This document shows positions 1 to 7,508 of a stretch of 28,122 nucleotides of DNA, one piece after another. This DNA comes from an uncultured Collinsella sp. (GTDB taxonomy: Bacteria; Actinomycetota; Coriobacteriia; Coriobacteriales; Coriobacteriaceae), in NCBI GenBank assembly GCA_902476475.1, contig CABSDO010000014.1, positions 1 through 28,122 of the forward strand, given 5' to 3'. Each line of letters begins with the position of its first letter. The stretch's first letter is position 1. The notes under the pieces are model-generated. The model ran no database searches. It was not told the DNA's origin and saw nothing but the letters and a program-made list of their open reading frames with translations. The position numbers and the translations under genes were made by a program.

Positions 1-549
1 GGTGGTGAGCTGGCCGGTCTTGGTGGGGTAGAGGTAGACGAGCTTGGCGCCGGTTTCGCGGCAGACCTGCTGCCACGGGATTAGGTTGGAGTGGTGCTCC
101 ATGATGGTGATGACGACCTCGTCACCGGGCTCGAGCACCGTGGGTGCAAAGCTCTTGGCGACCAGGTTGAGCGACTCGCTCGTGTTGCGGGTGAAGACGA
201 CCTCGTTGGCCTGGGCGGCGCCGATGAGGTCGGCGATCTGCTGGCGGACCTTCGCGATGGCGTCGGTGGCCTCGACGGACAGCGAGTACAGGCCGCGCAG
301 GGGGTTGGCGTTCATGCGCTGATAGAAGTCACGCTCGGCGTCGAGCACACAGGCAGGGCGCTGCGCGGTGGCGGCACTATCGAGGAAGGCGATCTCGGGG
401 TGCTGCTGGAAAAGCGGGAACTGCGCCTTATAGGGATTGGTCTCGATGTCGACGGTAGGCCAGCCGCGCGAGGCCTCGTCGCTGGCGTCGAGCTCCATAG
501 GCTCCGGTGCGGTACAGGTATCGCATTTAACGTGCTCGGTGTCGATCAT
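1..549 (-). CDS. sufS: SufS cysteine desulfurase, 5' part (runs off window)
   Basis: PLP-dependent group II cysteine desulfurase that removes sulfur from cysteine and passes it to the SufBCD scaffold in the cytoplasm. Only the first 183 codons are inside the window; the rest lies beyond base 1, including the PLP lysine and the catalytic cysteine. Visible family signatures include FLDSAATAQRP near residue 50, FTRNTSESLNLVA, and VITIMEHHSNLIPWQQ, the characteristic EHHSN cofactor-region motif. The ATG overlaps the sufD stop as ATGA, so it is translationally coupled and belongs to the sufCBDS operon. The N-terminus has about 35 extra residues, with CDTC, before the family core. The frame and family are clear; only the missing 3' end is unknown. 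Confidence 0.95.
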   Translation of the reverse strand, partial: MIDTEHVKCDTCTAPEPMELDASDEASRGWPTVDIETNPYKAQFPLFQQHPEIAFLDSAATAQRPACVLDAERDFYQRMNANPLRGLYSLSVEATDAIAKVRQQIADLIGAAQANEVVFTRNTSESLNLVAKSFAPTVLEPGDEVVITIMEHHSNLIPWQQVCRETGAKLVYLYPTKTGQLTT

Positions 550-1817
550 GCGAGCTCCTCTTCAAAGTTGTCGATCAGGTTGTTGCCCATGCGGACGACG
601 GCGGCGCGGGTGCGCTCGTCGGTGGCGGAAAGCGCGGCGTCCTCCAGCTTGGCGCGGATGAACAGGTCCTCGGCGGCGTTTTGGTCAAGGCCGCGGCAGG
701 CGAGGTAGAACAGCTGCTCGTCGCGGACGTGACCGATGGTGGCGCCGTGGTTGCCGGCGACGTCGTCCTCGTCGCAGAGAATGACGGGAACGGTCTTGTT
801 GTCGACGCCCTTGTTGGCCAAAAGCACCGTCTCGCGCTCGGTGCCGGTTGCACCCTTGCAGCCGTGCACGAGGTCGATGGTGCCACGGTAGACCTTCTTG
901 GACGTGCCGGTCAGCACGCCGTTGGCGTCGATCTCGCACTCGGTCTTGCGACCGCGGTGGCGCAGCTCGTAGTTAAAGTCGCGCACCTGCTCTCGGGCGC
1001 CCAGGTAGTCAGTATCGATGGTGACCTTGGCGGTATCGCCCAGCAGGTCGCCGGCAAGGCCGGTGGCGCTGGCGCCAGCACCCAGGACGGTGTGCTGCAC
1101 GTTGGCGCGCGCGCCCTCGTCCAGGAACAGGCCGGTGTCGTCGAGCGCGATCCAGCTATCGTCGAGCGTCTGCGTGCAGGTCACGTTGACGGTGGCGTAC
1201 TCGTGGGCGCACACGCGTAGCACGGAGCCCACGACGCCTTGGCCGGCAACGGGGGAGTCCAGGGCAATAAGCAGATCGAGCGTCGACTGAGGACGGGCGA
1301 CGACGTCGATGGCGGCGATAGCCGCGGCGGCATCGACACCGCTCACGCGCACGGTAACCGTGGCGTGCTTGTATGCGGGCACATCGATGACGACGCGCTT
1401 GGTGGCGTGGTCGGCCAGGTAGGTGTAGACAGCCTCGCCCATGCCAGTCTCGAAGGCCTCGGCAGGGGAGAGCTCCTCCTCGAGCTTGATGGCGCCGGCC
1501 TGGTAGATGGAGGTGGCGGGCACGTCGAGCTCGGTCTCGGGCGTGATGCGGGCGCGGTCGGCGGCATCACCCGGGGCGGAGGCGCGGCGCTCGGGGAAGC
1601 GCTCGGCCATGGTGTCCATGGCGGCTTCGAACGCGTCTGCCACGCCAGTAAACTGCTCGTCCAAGCCCTCGACCTCAACGGCCTCGGTGGGAGCGGCGGC
1701 AAGCTCGTCCGAAAGCTCGAGCTTGGTCTGGTTCATCTTGAGCCAACCCCAAGTGGCAGCCGGCATCGCATTGACCTGCTCAAGGGTGGTAGCAGCGGTG
1801 TTCGTGGTCTGTTTCAT
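546..1817 (-). CDS. sufD: SufD, Fe-S cluster assembly scaffold subunit
   Basis: SufD-type subunit (423 aa) that pairs with SufB and the SufC ATPase to form the SufBC2D Fe-S assembly scaffold. The ATG start at 1817 gives MKQTTNTAATT and overlaps the sufB stop by one base (TAATG), so coupling to sufB decides the start; the frame stays open upstream but only as a shadow of sufB. The C-terminal beta-helix region carries the family pattern NHGATIG followed by DEQLFYLACRGLDQNAAEDL, the same layout as the SufB C-terminus. It is more divergent than SufB in its N-terminal half, which is normal for SufD. The downstream sufS start overlaps its stop. Confidence in the family is high; separation from SufB rests on gene order and on weaker conservation. 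Confidence 0.93.
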   Translation of the reverse strand: MKQTTNTAATTLEQVNAMPAATWGWLKMNQTKLELSDELAAAPTEAVEVEGLDEQFTGVADAFEAAMDTMAERFPERRASAPGDAADRARITPETELDVPATSIYQAGAIKLEEELSPAEAFETGMGEAVYTYLADHATKRVVIDVPAYKHATVTVRVSGVDAAAAIAAIDVVARPQSTLDLLIALDSPVAGQGVVGSVLRVCAHEYATVNVTCTQTLDDSWIALDDTGLFLDEGARANVQHTVLGAGASATGLAGDLLGDTAKVTIDTDYLGAREQVRDFNYELRHRGRKTECEIDANGVLTGTSKKVYRGTIDLVHGCKGATGTERETVLLANKGVDNKTVPVILCDEDDVAGNHGATIGHVRDEQLFYLACRGLDQNAAEDLFIRAKLEDAALSATDERTRAAVVRMGNNLIDNFEEELA

Positions 1818-3229
1818 TATCCGATCGCTCCTTCCATCTCGAGCTTGATCAGGTTGTTCATCTCGACGGCGTACTCCAGCGGCAGCTCCTTGGAGACCGG
1901 GTTGGCAAAGCCGTTGACGATCATGGTGCGGGCCTCTTCCTCCGAGATGCCGCGGCTCATCAGGTAGAACACCTTGTCGTCGCCGATGCGGCCGATGGTG
2001 GCCTCGTGGCCGATGTCGACGTTTTTGGCGCGGATGTCCATGGCCGGAATGGTGTCGGAGCGGCTCTGGTCGTCGAGCATCAGCGACTGGCAGCTCACGG
2101 TTGCCTTGGAGCCCTCGGCCTTGGGCGTGGCCACGATGGAGCTGCGGAACGTCTGGATGCCGCCGCTCTTGGAGATACCCTTGGTCTCGACCGTTGCCGA
2201 GGTCTCGGGCGCGTTGAGCACGACCTTGCAGCCGGTGTCGAGGTTCTGACCGGCGCCGGCAAAGGTGATGCCGGTAAAGCTCGAGCGGGCGCGGCGGCCA
2301 TTGAGCACGCTCATGGGGTAGAGGTAGCCCACGTGGCTGCCGAAGGAGCCGCTGATCCACTCGATGTCGCCGTCCTCGTCCACGCGCGCACGCTTGGTGT
2401 TGAGGTTGTACATGTTCTTGGACCAGTTCTCGATGGTCGAGTAGCGCAGGTGCGCACGCTTGCCCACAAAGAGCTCGACGGCGCCGGCGTGGAGGTTTGC
2501 CACGTTGTACTTGGGCGCGGAGCAACCCTCGATAAAGTGCAGGTCGGCATCGTCCTCGACGATGATGAGCGTGTGCTCAAACTGACCGGCGCCCTTGGCG
2601 TTGAGACGGAAGTAGCTCTGCAGCGGAAAATCGAGCTTGGTGCCCTTGGGCACGTAGACAAACGAGCCGCCCGACCACACGGCGCCGTGCAGGGCCGCAA
2701 ACTTGTGGTCGGTGGGCGGGATGAGCGTCATAAACTTCTCGTGGATGAGCGGCTCCCACTGCGGATCGTGCAGGGCCTCCTCGATGCCGGAGTAGACGAT
2801 GCCCATCTTGGACGCCGTGTCCTGCATGTTGTGGTAGACGAGCTCGGAATCGTACTGCGCGCCGACGCCCGCCAGGTAGCTGCGCTCGGCATCGGGGATA
2901 CCCAGGCGCTCAAAGGTGTTCTTGATGTCGTCGGGCACCGACTCCCAGTCGTGCTTTTGGTCGGTGTTGGGCTTGACGTAGGTGACGATGTTGTCCATGT
3001 CCAGGCCCTCGATGGAGGGGCCCCACGTCGGATTGGGGAAGCGGTTGAAGATCTCGAGGGACTTGAGGCGCAGGTCGAGCATCCACTGCGGCTCGTTCTT
3101 CTTGGCGCTGATCTCGCGCACGATGTCGGGCGTGATGCCGGCGTCGAGGCGCTCGAATCCCTCCTCGCCATAGGTGAAGTCGTAGAGGCTGCGGTCGATG
3201 TCCGCGACCTCGGTGCGGTTCTTGGTCAT
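1817..3229 (-). CDS. sufB: SufB, Fe-S cluster scaffold subunit
   Basis: SufB (470 aa), the core scaffold on which the nascent Fe-S cluster is built, working with SufC and SufD in the cytoplasm. The N-terminus has the classic layout: a YGEEGFERLDAGI segment, then EPQWMLDLRLKSLEIF, and the NPTWGPSIEGLDMDNIV region. The middle has HGAVWSGGSFVYVPKG, and the C-terminal beta-helix ends with SRGISEEEARTMIVNGFANP and LEYAVEMNNLIKLEMEG. Length matches the family (about 465-480 aa). It lies 12 bp downstream of sufC and overlaps sufD by one base, so it is the second gene of the operon. Nothing in the sequence suggests damage. Confidence is very high. Confidence 0.97.
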   Translation of the reverse strand: MTKNRTEVADIDRSLYDFTYGEEGFERLDAGITPDIVREISAKKNEPQWMLDLRLKSLEIFNRFPNPTWGPSIEGLDMDNIVTYVKPNTDQKHDWESVPDDIKNTFERLGIPDAERSYLAGVGAQYDSELVYHNMQDTASKMGIVYSGIEEALHDPQWEPLIHEKFMTLIPPTDHKFAALHGAVWSGGSFVYVPKGTKLDFPLQSYFRLNAKGAGQFEHTLIIVEDDADLHFIEGCSAPKYNVANLHAGAVELFVGKRAHLRYSTIENWSKNMYNLNTKRARVDEDGDIEWISGSFGSHVGYLYPMSVLNGRRARSSFTGITFAGAGQNLDTGCKVVLNAPETSATVETKGISKSGGIQTFRSSIVATPKAEGSKATVSCQSLMLDDQSRSDTIPAMDIRAKNVDIGHEATIGRIGDDKVFYLMSRGISEEEARTMIVNGFANPVSKELPLEYAVEMNNLIKLEMEGAIG

Positions 3230-3241
3230 TGCGTCGCCCCT

Positions 3242-4042
3242 TTACGCCTGCTGCTCGGCAGCGGCGGTCTCGGCCTGGGCGCGCTGTTCGGCGGCCTCGC
3301 GCTCGAAGGTCTCAAAGCCGTTCTTGTCGATCCAGGGGATCAGCGAGGCGTCGTCCTCACGCACGATGTGGCCCTTGACCATAACGTGGACGCGATCGAC
3401 ATCCAGGTGCTCCAGGATGCGCGTGTTGTGTGTGATGATGAGCATGGAGCCGTCGCAGCTCTTGCGGTAGGCGTCCATGCCGTGGCTGACGGTGGACAGG
3501 GCGTCGACGTCCAGGCCGGAGTCGGTTTCGTCCAGGATGGCGAGCTTGGGCTGCAGCAGCAGGAGCTGGAGCATCTCGACCTTCTTCTTCTCGCCGCCCG
3601 AGAAGCCCACGCCCAACTCGCGGTTGAGGTAGGCGGTGTCCATGTTGAGCTCGGCCGCGAGCTCCTTAACGCGACGGCGGAACTCCTTGCCCTTCATCTC
3701 CAGGCCGGGGCGGCCGGCGATGCTGGCGCGCAAAAAGCTCGACAGCGGCACGCCCGGAATCTCGACCGGGGCCTGGAAGCTCAGGAACAGGCCGGCGCGC
3801 GAACGCTTGTCGGTGGTGAGCTCGGTGATGTCCTGGCCGTCAAAGACGATGCGGCCGTCGTTGACGGTATAGACGGGGTCGCCCATGACCAGGTGGCCGA
3901 GGGTGGACTTGCCGGCGCCATTGGGTCCCATCAGCACGTGGGTCTCGCCGGCGGCGACGTTGAGGTTGACGTTGTGGAGGATGGTCTTCTCGTCCACGGA
4001 GGCGGTCAGACCTTCGATGGAAAGCAGCGGATTTGCGCTCAT
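3242..4042 (-). CDS. sufC: SufC, ABC-type ATPase of Fe-S assembly
   Basis: Soluble ABC-family ATPase (266 aa) that powers the SufBCD scaffold. Walker A GPNGAGKST is at residues 39-47, the Q-loop glutamine at 90, the signature FSGGEKKK at 147-154, Walker B LAILDETDSGLD at 167-178, and the H-loop histidine at 205. These are the SufC forms of the motifs. I chose ATG 4042 because GAGAGGGA lies just upstream. An in-frame ATG at 4072 would add ten residues but lacks a good ribosome site. First gene of the minus-strand operon, diverging from the Rrf2 regulator. The C-terminus has an Ala/Glu/Gln-rich tail that looks dispensable. Confidence 0.96.
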   Translation of the reverse strand: MSANPLLSIEGLTASVDEKTILHNVNLNVAAGETHVLMGPNGAGKSTLGHLVMGDPVYTVNDGRIVFDGQDITELTTDKRSRAGLFLSFQAPVEIPGVPLSSFLRASIAGRPGLEMKGKEFRRRVKELAAELNMDTAYLNRELGVGFSGGEKKKVEMLQLLLLQPKLAILDETDSGLDVDALSTVSHGMDAYRKSCDGSMLIITHNTRILEHLDVDRVHVMVKGHIVREDDASLIPWIDKNGFETFEREAAEQRAQAETAAAEQQA

Positions 4043-4106
4043 GCTGTCCCTCTCTGTATATGGTGTACTCATAGGTGTACTAAACCCTAGGAATCTTCTC
4101 GGAATA

Positions 4107-4134
4107 AAGTTACTATGGGTTCGGCGTTAGTCAA
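4107..4134 (-). promoter_or_regulatory. possible sufC promoter
   Basis: On the minus strand, a TTGACT -35-like hexamer (4134-4129) is followed after 16 bp by TAACTT (4112-4107). The -35 is good and the -10 is weak. It would start transcription about 60 bp upstream of the chosen sufC ATG. This is inference from sequence only; a different -10 cannot be excluded. Confidence 0.4.
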
Positions 4135-4170
4135 GGGAAAACCCGACTAATCCACTCGACTTTTTAGATG

Positions 4171-4201
4171 TGGGACATAATAATCAGGTTTGTTTGCCCC
4201 A
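4171..4201. promoter_or_regulatory. dyad operator-like site 1 (suf/rrf2 intergenic)
   Basis: An imperfect palindrome starting TGGGAC and ending GCCCCA. Its inner part TAATCAGG reappears, inverted, in site 2. CATAAT at 4176-4181 matches five of six bases of a -10 box for the rrf2 gene and lies inside the site, so protein bound here could block that promoter. Rrf2/IscR proteins bind dyads of about this size. That this one binds here is inference. Confidence 0.55.
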
Positions 4202-4214
4202 CGTGCATAGGATT

Positions 4215-4242
4215 TGGGACTAACAAGCCTGATTTTGTCCCA
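4215..4242. promoter_or_regulatory. dyad operator-like site 2 (suf/rrf2 intergenic)
   Basis: The site begins TGGGAC and ends GTCCCA, a perfect 6-bp outer inverted repeat. Read on the minus strand it matches site 1 closely: the shared core is AATCAGG followed by an unmatched base and TTGTT, with a 3-bp length difference near the start. It ends 20 bp before the rrf2 ATG. The two inverted copies between divergent suf and rrf2 genes suggest one regulator acting on both. Confidence 0.55.
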
Positions 4243-4262
4243 GGAACAACGGGAGGGTAGGT

Positions 4263-4694
4263 ATGCTCATTTCTTCTAAGGGCCGCTATGCCCTCCGGTT
4301 AATGATCTATATCGCGGCGCTGGGCGACGCCGAGGGCAAGATTGCTCTGCGCGAGGTTGCCGACCGCGAGCATATCTCGCAAAAGTATCTGGAGCAGCTG
4401 GTTCGTCCGCTTATGAAGGCGGGCCTGCTTAAGAGCGTGCGCGGCAAGGGCGGCGGCTACATGATGGCCAAGGACCCGGCCGAGGTGCGTGCCGGCGACA
4501 TCCTGCGTGCCGTCGAGGGCAGCACGGCTCCGGTGGCGTGCGATGGCATCGACAACAGCTGCACCCGTAGCGATTTGTGTTCGACCGTCAAGTTCTGGCG
4601 CGGTCTGGACGACGTGATCGAAAAGTACGTCGACGGCGTGACGTTGGCCGACCTTGCAGCCGTCCCCGAGATCAACTTTGACATTAAGCTGTAA
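4263..4694 (+). CDS. Rrf2/IscR-family Fe-S-sensing transcriptional regulator
   Basis: DNA-binding regulator (143 aa), likely controlling the divergent suf operon. The N-terminal winged helix begins MLISSKGRYALRLMIYIA, with ISQKYLEQLVRPLMKAGLL at 38-56 as the recognition-helix region and VRGKGGGYMMAKDP as the wing. Three cysteines at 93, 100 and 106 lie in the spacing where IscR-type members ligate a [2Fe-2S] cluster. Length is normal for the family. A ribosome site GGGAGG lies upstream of the ATG. The toxin-antitoxin pair starts 9 bp after its stop, so the three may share a transcript. It could repress or activate suf; the sequence does not say which. Confidence 0.9.
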   Translation: MLISSKGRYALRLMIYIAALGDAEGKIALREVADREHISQKYLEQLVRPLMKAGLLKSVRGKGGGYMMAKDPAEVRAGDILRAVEGSTAPVACDGIDNSCTRSDLCSTVKFWRGLDDVIEKYVDGVTLADLAAVPEINFDIKL

Positions 4695-4703
4695 GGGCTG
4701 CAA

Positions 4704-4991
4704 ATGACATCTCTCGACAAGGTGTACAAGCAAATCGAAGTTTTTGCTCGGGAATGTGACACCGAGAAGGTTGTGCTGTTTGGTTCTCGCGCTCGAGGTG
4801 ACAGTTTGCCTAAGAGCGATATTGACATCGCCGTAGCAGGTTGTCGGGATTTCAGCCGTTTCTCATATTTGATCGAGGAGCGTCTTGATACTCTTTTAGA
4901 TGTAGATGTTGTCAATCTCGACGAGTCCTTATCGCAGCAATTGCTCGATGAAATTGCCAGGGATGGTGTGATTCTGTATGAAAAAATATGA
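4704..4991 (+). CDS. MntA-like minimal nucleotidyltransferase (antitoxin)
   Basis: Small DNA polymerase beta-like nucleotidyltransferase (95 aa), the antitoxin half of MNT/HEPN pairs. In characterised MntA/HepT systems this enzyme AMPylates the HEPN toxin. The motif GSRARGD at 27-33 with DID at 39-41 gives the exact GSX10DXD spacing of MntA, and Asp68 in LDVDVV is the expected third metal ligand, so it looks catalytically intact. AAGGG precedes the ATG, 9 bp after the rrf2 stop. Its 3' end overlaps the HEPN gene by 14 bp, implying coupled translation. Function is inferred from motifs and the partner gene. Confidence 0.88.
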   Translation: MTSLDKVYKQIEVFARECDTEKVVLFGSRARGDSLPKSDIDIAVAGCRDFSRFSYLIEERLDTLLDVDVVNLDESLSQQLLDEIARDGVILYEKI

Positions 4992-5397
4992 GAACTTTGC
5001 CAGCGCCTTGGTGAATCTTGAGGATGCGCCCAATCAGGATCTCAACAATGATTTTGTTCAGAGTGGATTGATTAATAAGTTCAATCTTCAATTTGAACTG
5101 AGCTGGAAGCTCCTTAAGCGTCTGCTCGAGTATGAGGGCGCCACGCTTGCCGCGTCGGGGTCTCCTCGTGCCATCTTGAAGGAGTCGTACCGATTCTACG
5201 ACTTTATTGATGAGGCGGCCTGGCTAGATATGCTCAGAGACCGCAATACGAACGTCCATATCTATGACAACAAGCTCGCTCAAGATTTGATTCAGCGCAT
5301 CTTGAACGTCTATATTCCCGCTTTCTGTCAGTTGAGGGACGGGCTGATGGAGCGATACGGCGAGCTTCTGATGGCGCCCGACGACCAGTTTGTTTAA
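4978..5397 (+). CDS. HepT-like HEPN ribonuclease toxin (HI0074-type)
   Basis: All-alpha HEPN protein (139 aa), partner of the upstream nucleotidyltransferase. Proteins of this group were first described as nucleotidyltransferase substrate-binding proteins (HI0074 family) and act as RNases in toxin-antitoxin pairs. Family patterns: FNLQFELSWKLLKRLLEYEG at 35-54 and SGSPRAILKE at 60-69, then DRNTNVHIY. The latter contains the active-site R-X4-H (R89, H94) followed by Tyr96, so the full RX4HXY motif of HepT is present; in HepT that tyrosine is the AMPylation target. The gene overlaps its antitoxin by 14 bp. No nuclease residue appears lost, so I expect a working toxin. Confidence 0.88.
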   Translation: MKKYENFASALVNLEDAPNQDLNNDFVQSGLINKFNLQFELSWKLLKRLLEYEGATLAASGSPRAILKESYRFYDFIDEAAWLDMLRDRNTNVHIYDNKLAQDLIQRILNVYIPAFCQLRDGLMERYGELLMAPDDQFV

Positions 5398-5525
5398 TTC
5401 CTTAAGATTTCGCGGAGGGTTGTTGCCGTTTACCGAGGGGTTGTTGTGTAACAACGGGCGAGCTGCAATACTTATTTTTATCTTTGCAAACTGAACTTTA
5501 ACTACACCAATGCAGGGAGGATCTT

Positions 5526-7304
5526 ATGCAGCCCAAGCATTCTGCTATTGTCGCGGGCCTGACGCTGGCGCTTTCGTTTGGCGCCGTTTCCGCGCCGGCA
5601 CCCGCCGCTGCCGAGGAGCCCACGCCGGGCGTAGCCTCGGATGCCACCGATATCGATAAGGGCCTTTACACCCAGCAATCCTTCTCGGGCGTGCTGAGGT
5701 CGGTTCAGGGCGTTTCGTTTGTCAACGTGACCGCCGAGATGAAGTACTTCACCAAATACGAGAGCCACGGCAACTATAACCAGGGCTTTTCGTATGGTGA
5801 CGGCTACGACGCGCTGGGCTATTACCAGTTCGACCGTCGTTGGTCGCTCATTCCGTTTATGAAGCAGGTCTACAACTACAGCCCCGAAAAATACAGCATG
5901 CTCAAGGATGCGATTGATCGCGGCAGCGAGATTTCCAACACGAGCAATGCCATGCACGAGAACGGTCAGCTCACCGAGTTGGGCCATATCGCTCAGGATG
6001 CCTTCCAAGGTGCGTACAACACCGATCCTGTTGAGTTCTCAGCACTTCAAGATGCCTATGCGTACAACTCGTACTATGCGGTGACCGAGGCGTGGCTCAA
6101 GAGCGGCCTGGGCATTGATATTTCGGGCCGTGCCGATTGCGTCAAGGGCATGGTGTGGAGCATCACCAACATGTGCGGCACCGGTGGTTGCAGGGACTTC
6201 TTCCGCTGGGCGAATCTTTCCAACGATATGTCCGACCGCGAGTTTGTGACGGCGCTCTCCAATAGTGTGGTCAACAATGTCGCCACTAAGTTTTCGAGTC
6301 AGCCCCAGTATCATGAGGGCTGGAAGAATCGTTATAAGAATGAGCTGAAGGACTGCTTGGCTTATATCGCCGAGGACGAGGCAGCCGCTGCGACGCCCGT
6401 GCAGCCCGAGCCTACGCCGGCGCCCTCGCCGACACCTGATTCGAATGACGACTCGAGTGACGATCCCAACGATGACAGGATGGATGCGCCCTCGACCGAT
6501 GCTGACGGTAATGGCTCTGCTGGTGGCACTACCAACGACGGCTCTACCTCGAATGGCTCCGATTCGAACGGCTCTGCTGCGGGCGATTCGTCTTCAAACT
6601 TTACCGGCAATACGGACAGCGCCGCCTCTGGTTCGACCGACGCTGGTTCCTCTAATTCTTCCACTGGTTCGAGCGATTCTTCCGCCGATACTGGTTCTAG
6701 CAATAACTCTAACTCTGACGCCGTTTCTGATTCCGGCGCTTCCAAGGGCGATTCAAATACGGCAACGGACGCGCCCGTTATTTCGACGGACAAGAAGCCT
6801 TCTTTCTCCGTGCAGCTTGGTTCTACGCTGGGCTCTTCGCTGATGGCTGGCGTCAATAACGGCTCGACCCAGAACAAGGACAACTCTGATCAGGTTTCCA
6901 CGGAAAAGGCCGAAGCCTCAAAGGGCGACTCCAAGGACAAGGCTTCCGAGAAGACCGAATCCGATAAGGGTTCTAGCTCTGAGGAGAAGGACGACAAATC
7001 TGCTCAGAAGAAGGACGAGAGCAAGACCGAGAGCGAAAAGAAACAGCCCGAAGACGACGACAAGAGCGGTGCTGACAACCAGGTCCAGGAGCAAAATGAC
7101 TCCAAAACGGTGACCACTACGACCACGACGACCACCACAACCAAGTCATCTGGCGGCAATATGCCCAAGACGGGCGATCTGATTGTGATGGCGAGCCTTG
7201 CCAGTGCAAGCTTGGCCACGCTGGGTGCCACGTCTATTGTGAGTGGCAAGCATAAGCTCGATCAGCAAAAGAAGGCTGCTGGGCAGAACGACTCCGAGGA
7301 GTAG
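5526..7304 (+). CDS. sortase-anchored surface protein with lysozyme-like domain
   Basis: Exported cell-wall protein (592 aa). A signal peptide occupies residues 1-29 (cleavage after APAAA). A folded domain at about 65-280 contains TKYESHGNY, GDGYDALGYYQFDRRW and YNTDP. This resembles lysozyme-like/transglycosylase domains, and Glu79 is a candidate catalytic acid, though this is my inference. A long Ser/Asp/Gly/Thr-rich linker at about 300-470 is followed by a Lys/Glu/Asp-rich stretch and a run of ten threonines. The C-terminus carries MPKTGD at 546-551, a hydrophobic segment and a charged tail, the standard sortase signal with Met replacing Leu. AGGGAGGAT precedes the ATG. It probably acts on peptidoglycan or contacts host surfaces; it is not a known named protein to me. 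Confidence 0.82.
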   Translation: MQPKHSAIVAGLTLALSFGAVSAPAPAAAEEPTPGVASDATDIDKGLYTQQSFSGVLRSVQGVSFVNVTAEMKYFTKYESHGNYNQGFSYGDGYDALGYYQFDRRWSLIPFMKQVYNYSPEKYSMLKDAIDRGSEISNTSNAMHENGQLTELGHIAQDAFQGAYNTDPVEFSALQDAYAYNSYYAVTEAWLKSGLGIDISGRADCVKGMVWSITNMCGTGGCRDFFRWANLSNDMSDREFVTALSNSVVNNVATKFSSQPQYHEGWKNRYKNELKDCLAYIAEDEAAAATPVQPEPTPAPSPTPDSNDDSSDDPNDDRMDAPSTDADGNGSAGGTTNDGSTSNGSDSNGSAAGDSSSNFTGNTDSAASGSTDAGSSNSSTGSSDSSADTGSSNNSNSDAVSDSGASKGDSNTATDAPVISTDKKPSFSVQLGSTLGSSLMAGVNNGSTQNKDNSDQVSTEKAEASKGDSKDKASEKTESDKGSSSEEKDDKSAQKKDESKTESEKKQPEDDDKSGADNQVQEQNDSKTVTTTTTTTTTTKSSGGNMPKTGDLIVMASLASASLATLGATSIVSGKHKLDQQKKAAGQNDSEE

Positions 7305-7338
7305 TCCCTTTCGGTTGCCCGACAACTAAAGATTCGCA

Positions 7339-7374
7339 ATGGGGGCCGGTGCAGTTGCATCGGGCCCCATTTTG
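7339..7374 (+). terminator. rho-independent terminator after surface protein gene
   Basis: A GC-rich hairpin with arms ATGGGG...CC and GG...CCCCAT (one internal G-G mismatch) around a loop containing GTGCAGTTGC, followed by TTTTG. It lies 35 bp after the stop of the surface protein gene. Confidence 0.8.
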
Positions 7375-7376
7375 TT

Positions 7377-7395
7377 GCACAACGATTAGTTGTGC
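7377..7395. repeat. 7-bp perfect inverted repeat
   Basis: GCACAAC and GTTGTGC face each other across GATTA, just after the terminator. No T-run follows. It could be an operator or simply a chance hairpin. Confidence 0.35.
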
Positions 7396-7508
7396 CCCCT
7401 CACGCCTCTTGTTGCTACCGTTTCCCGATATGATCGCGCGGCGACATCGGTACGCGCGAGGCGGTCATTACAATTGGTATCGTGTTGCGATTTAGGGGGA
7501 ACGTTTTG

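Noticed and set aside
1818..2525. Upstream extension of the sufD frame
   Set aside because: It lies inside sufB in another frame and is Arg/Pro/Gly-rich; the start at 1817 coupled to the sufB stop is clearly better.
2006..4090. 694-residue open frame on the plus strand over the suf operon
   Set aside because: It is the antisense shadow of sufB and sufC; composition is repetitive Val/Leu/Asp/Gly and no family motif is readable.
5440..5455. GTTGTT/AACAAC hairpin before the surface protein gene
   Set aside because: Only six weak base pairs and no T-run; too little to call a terminator or operator.
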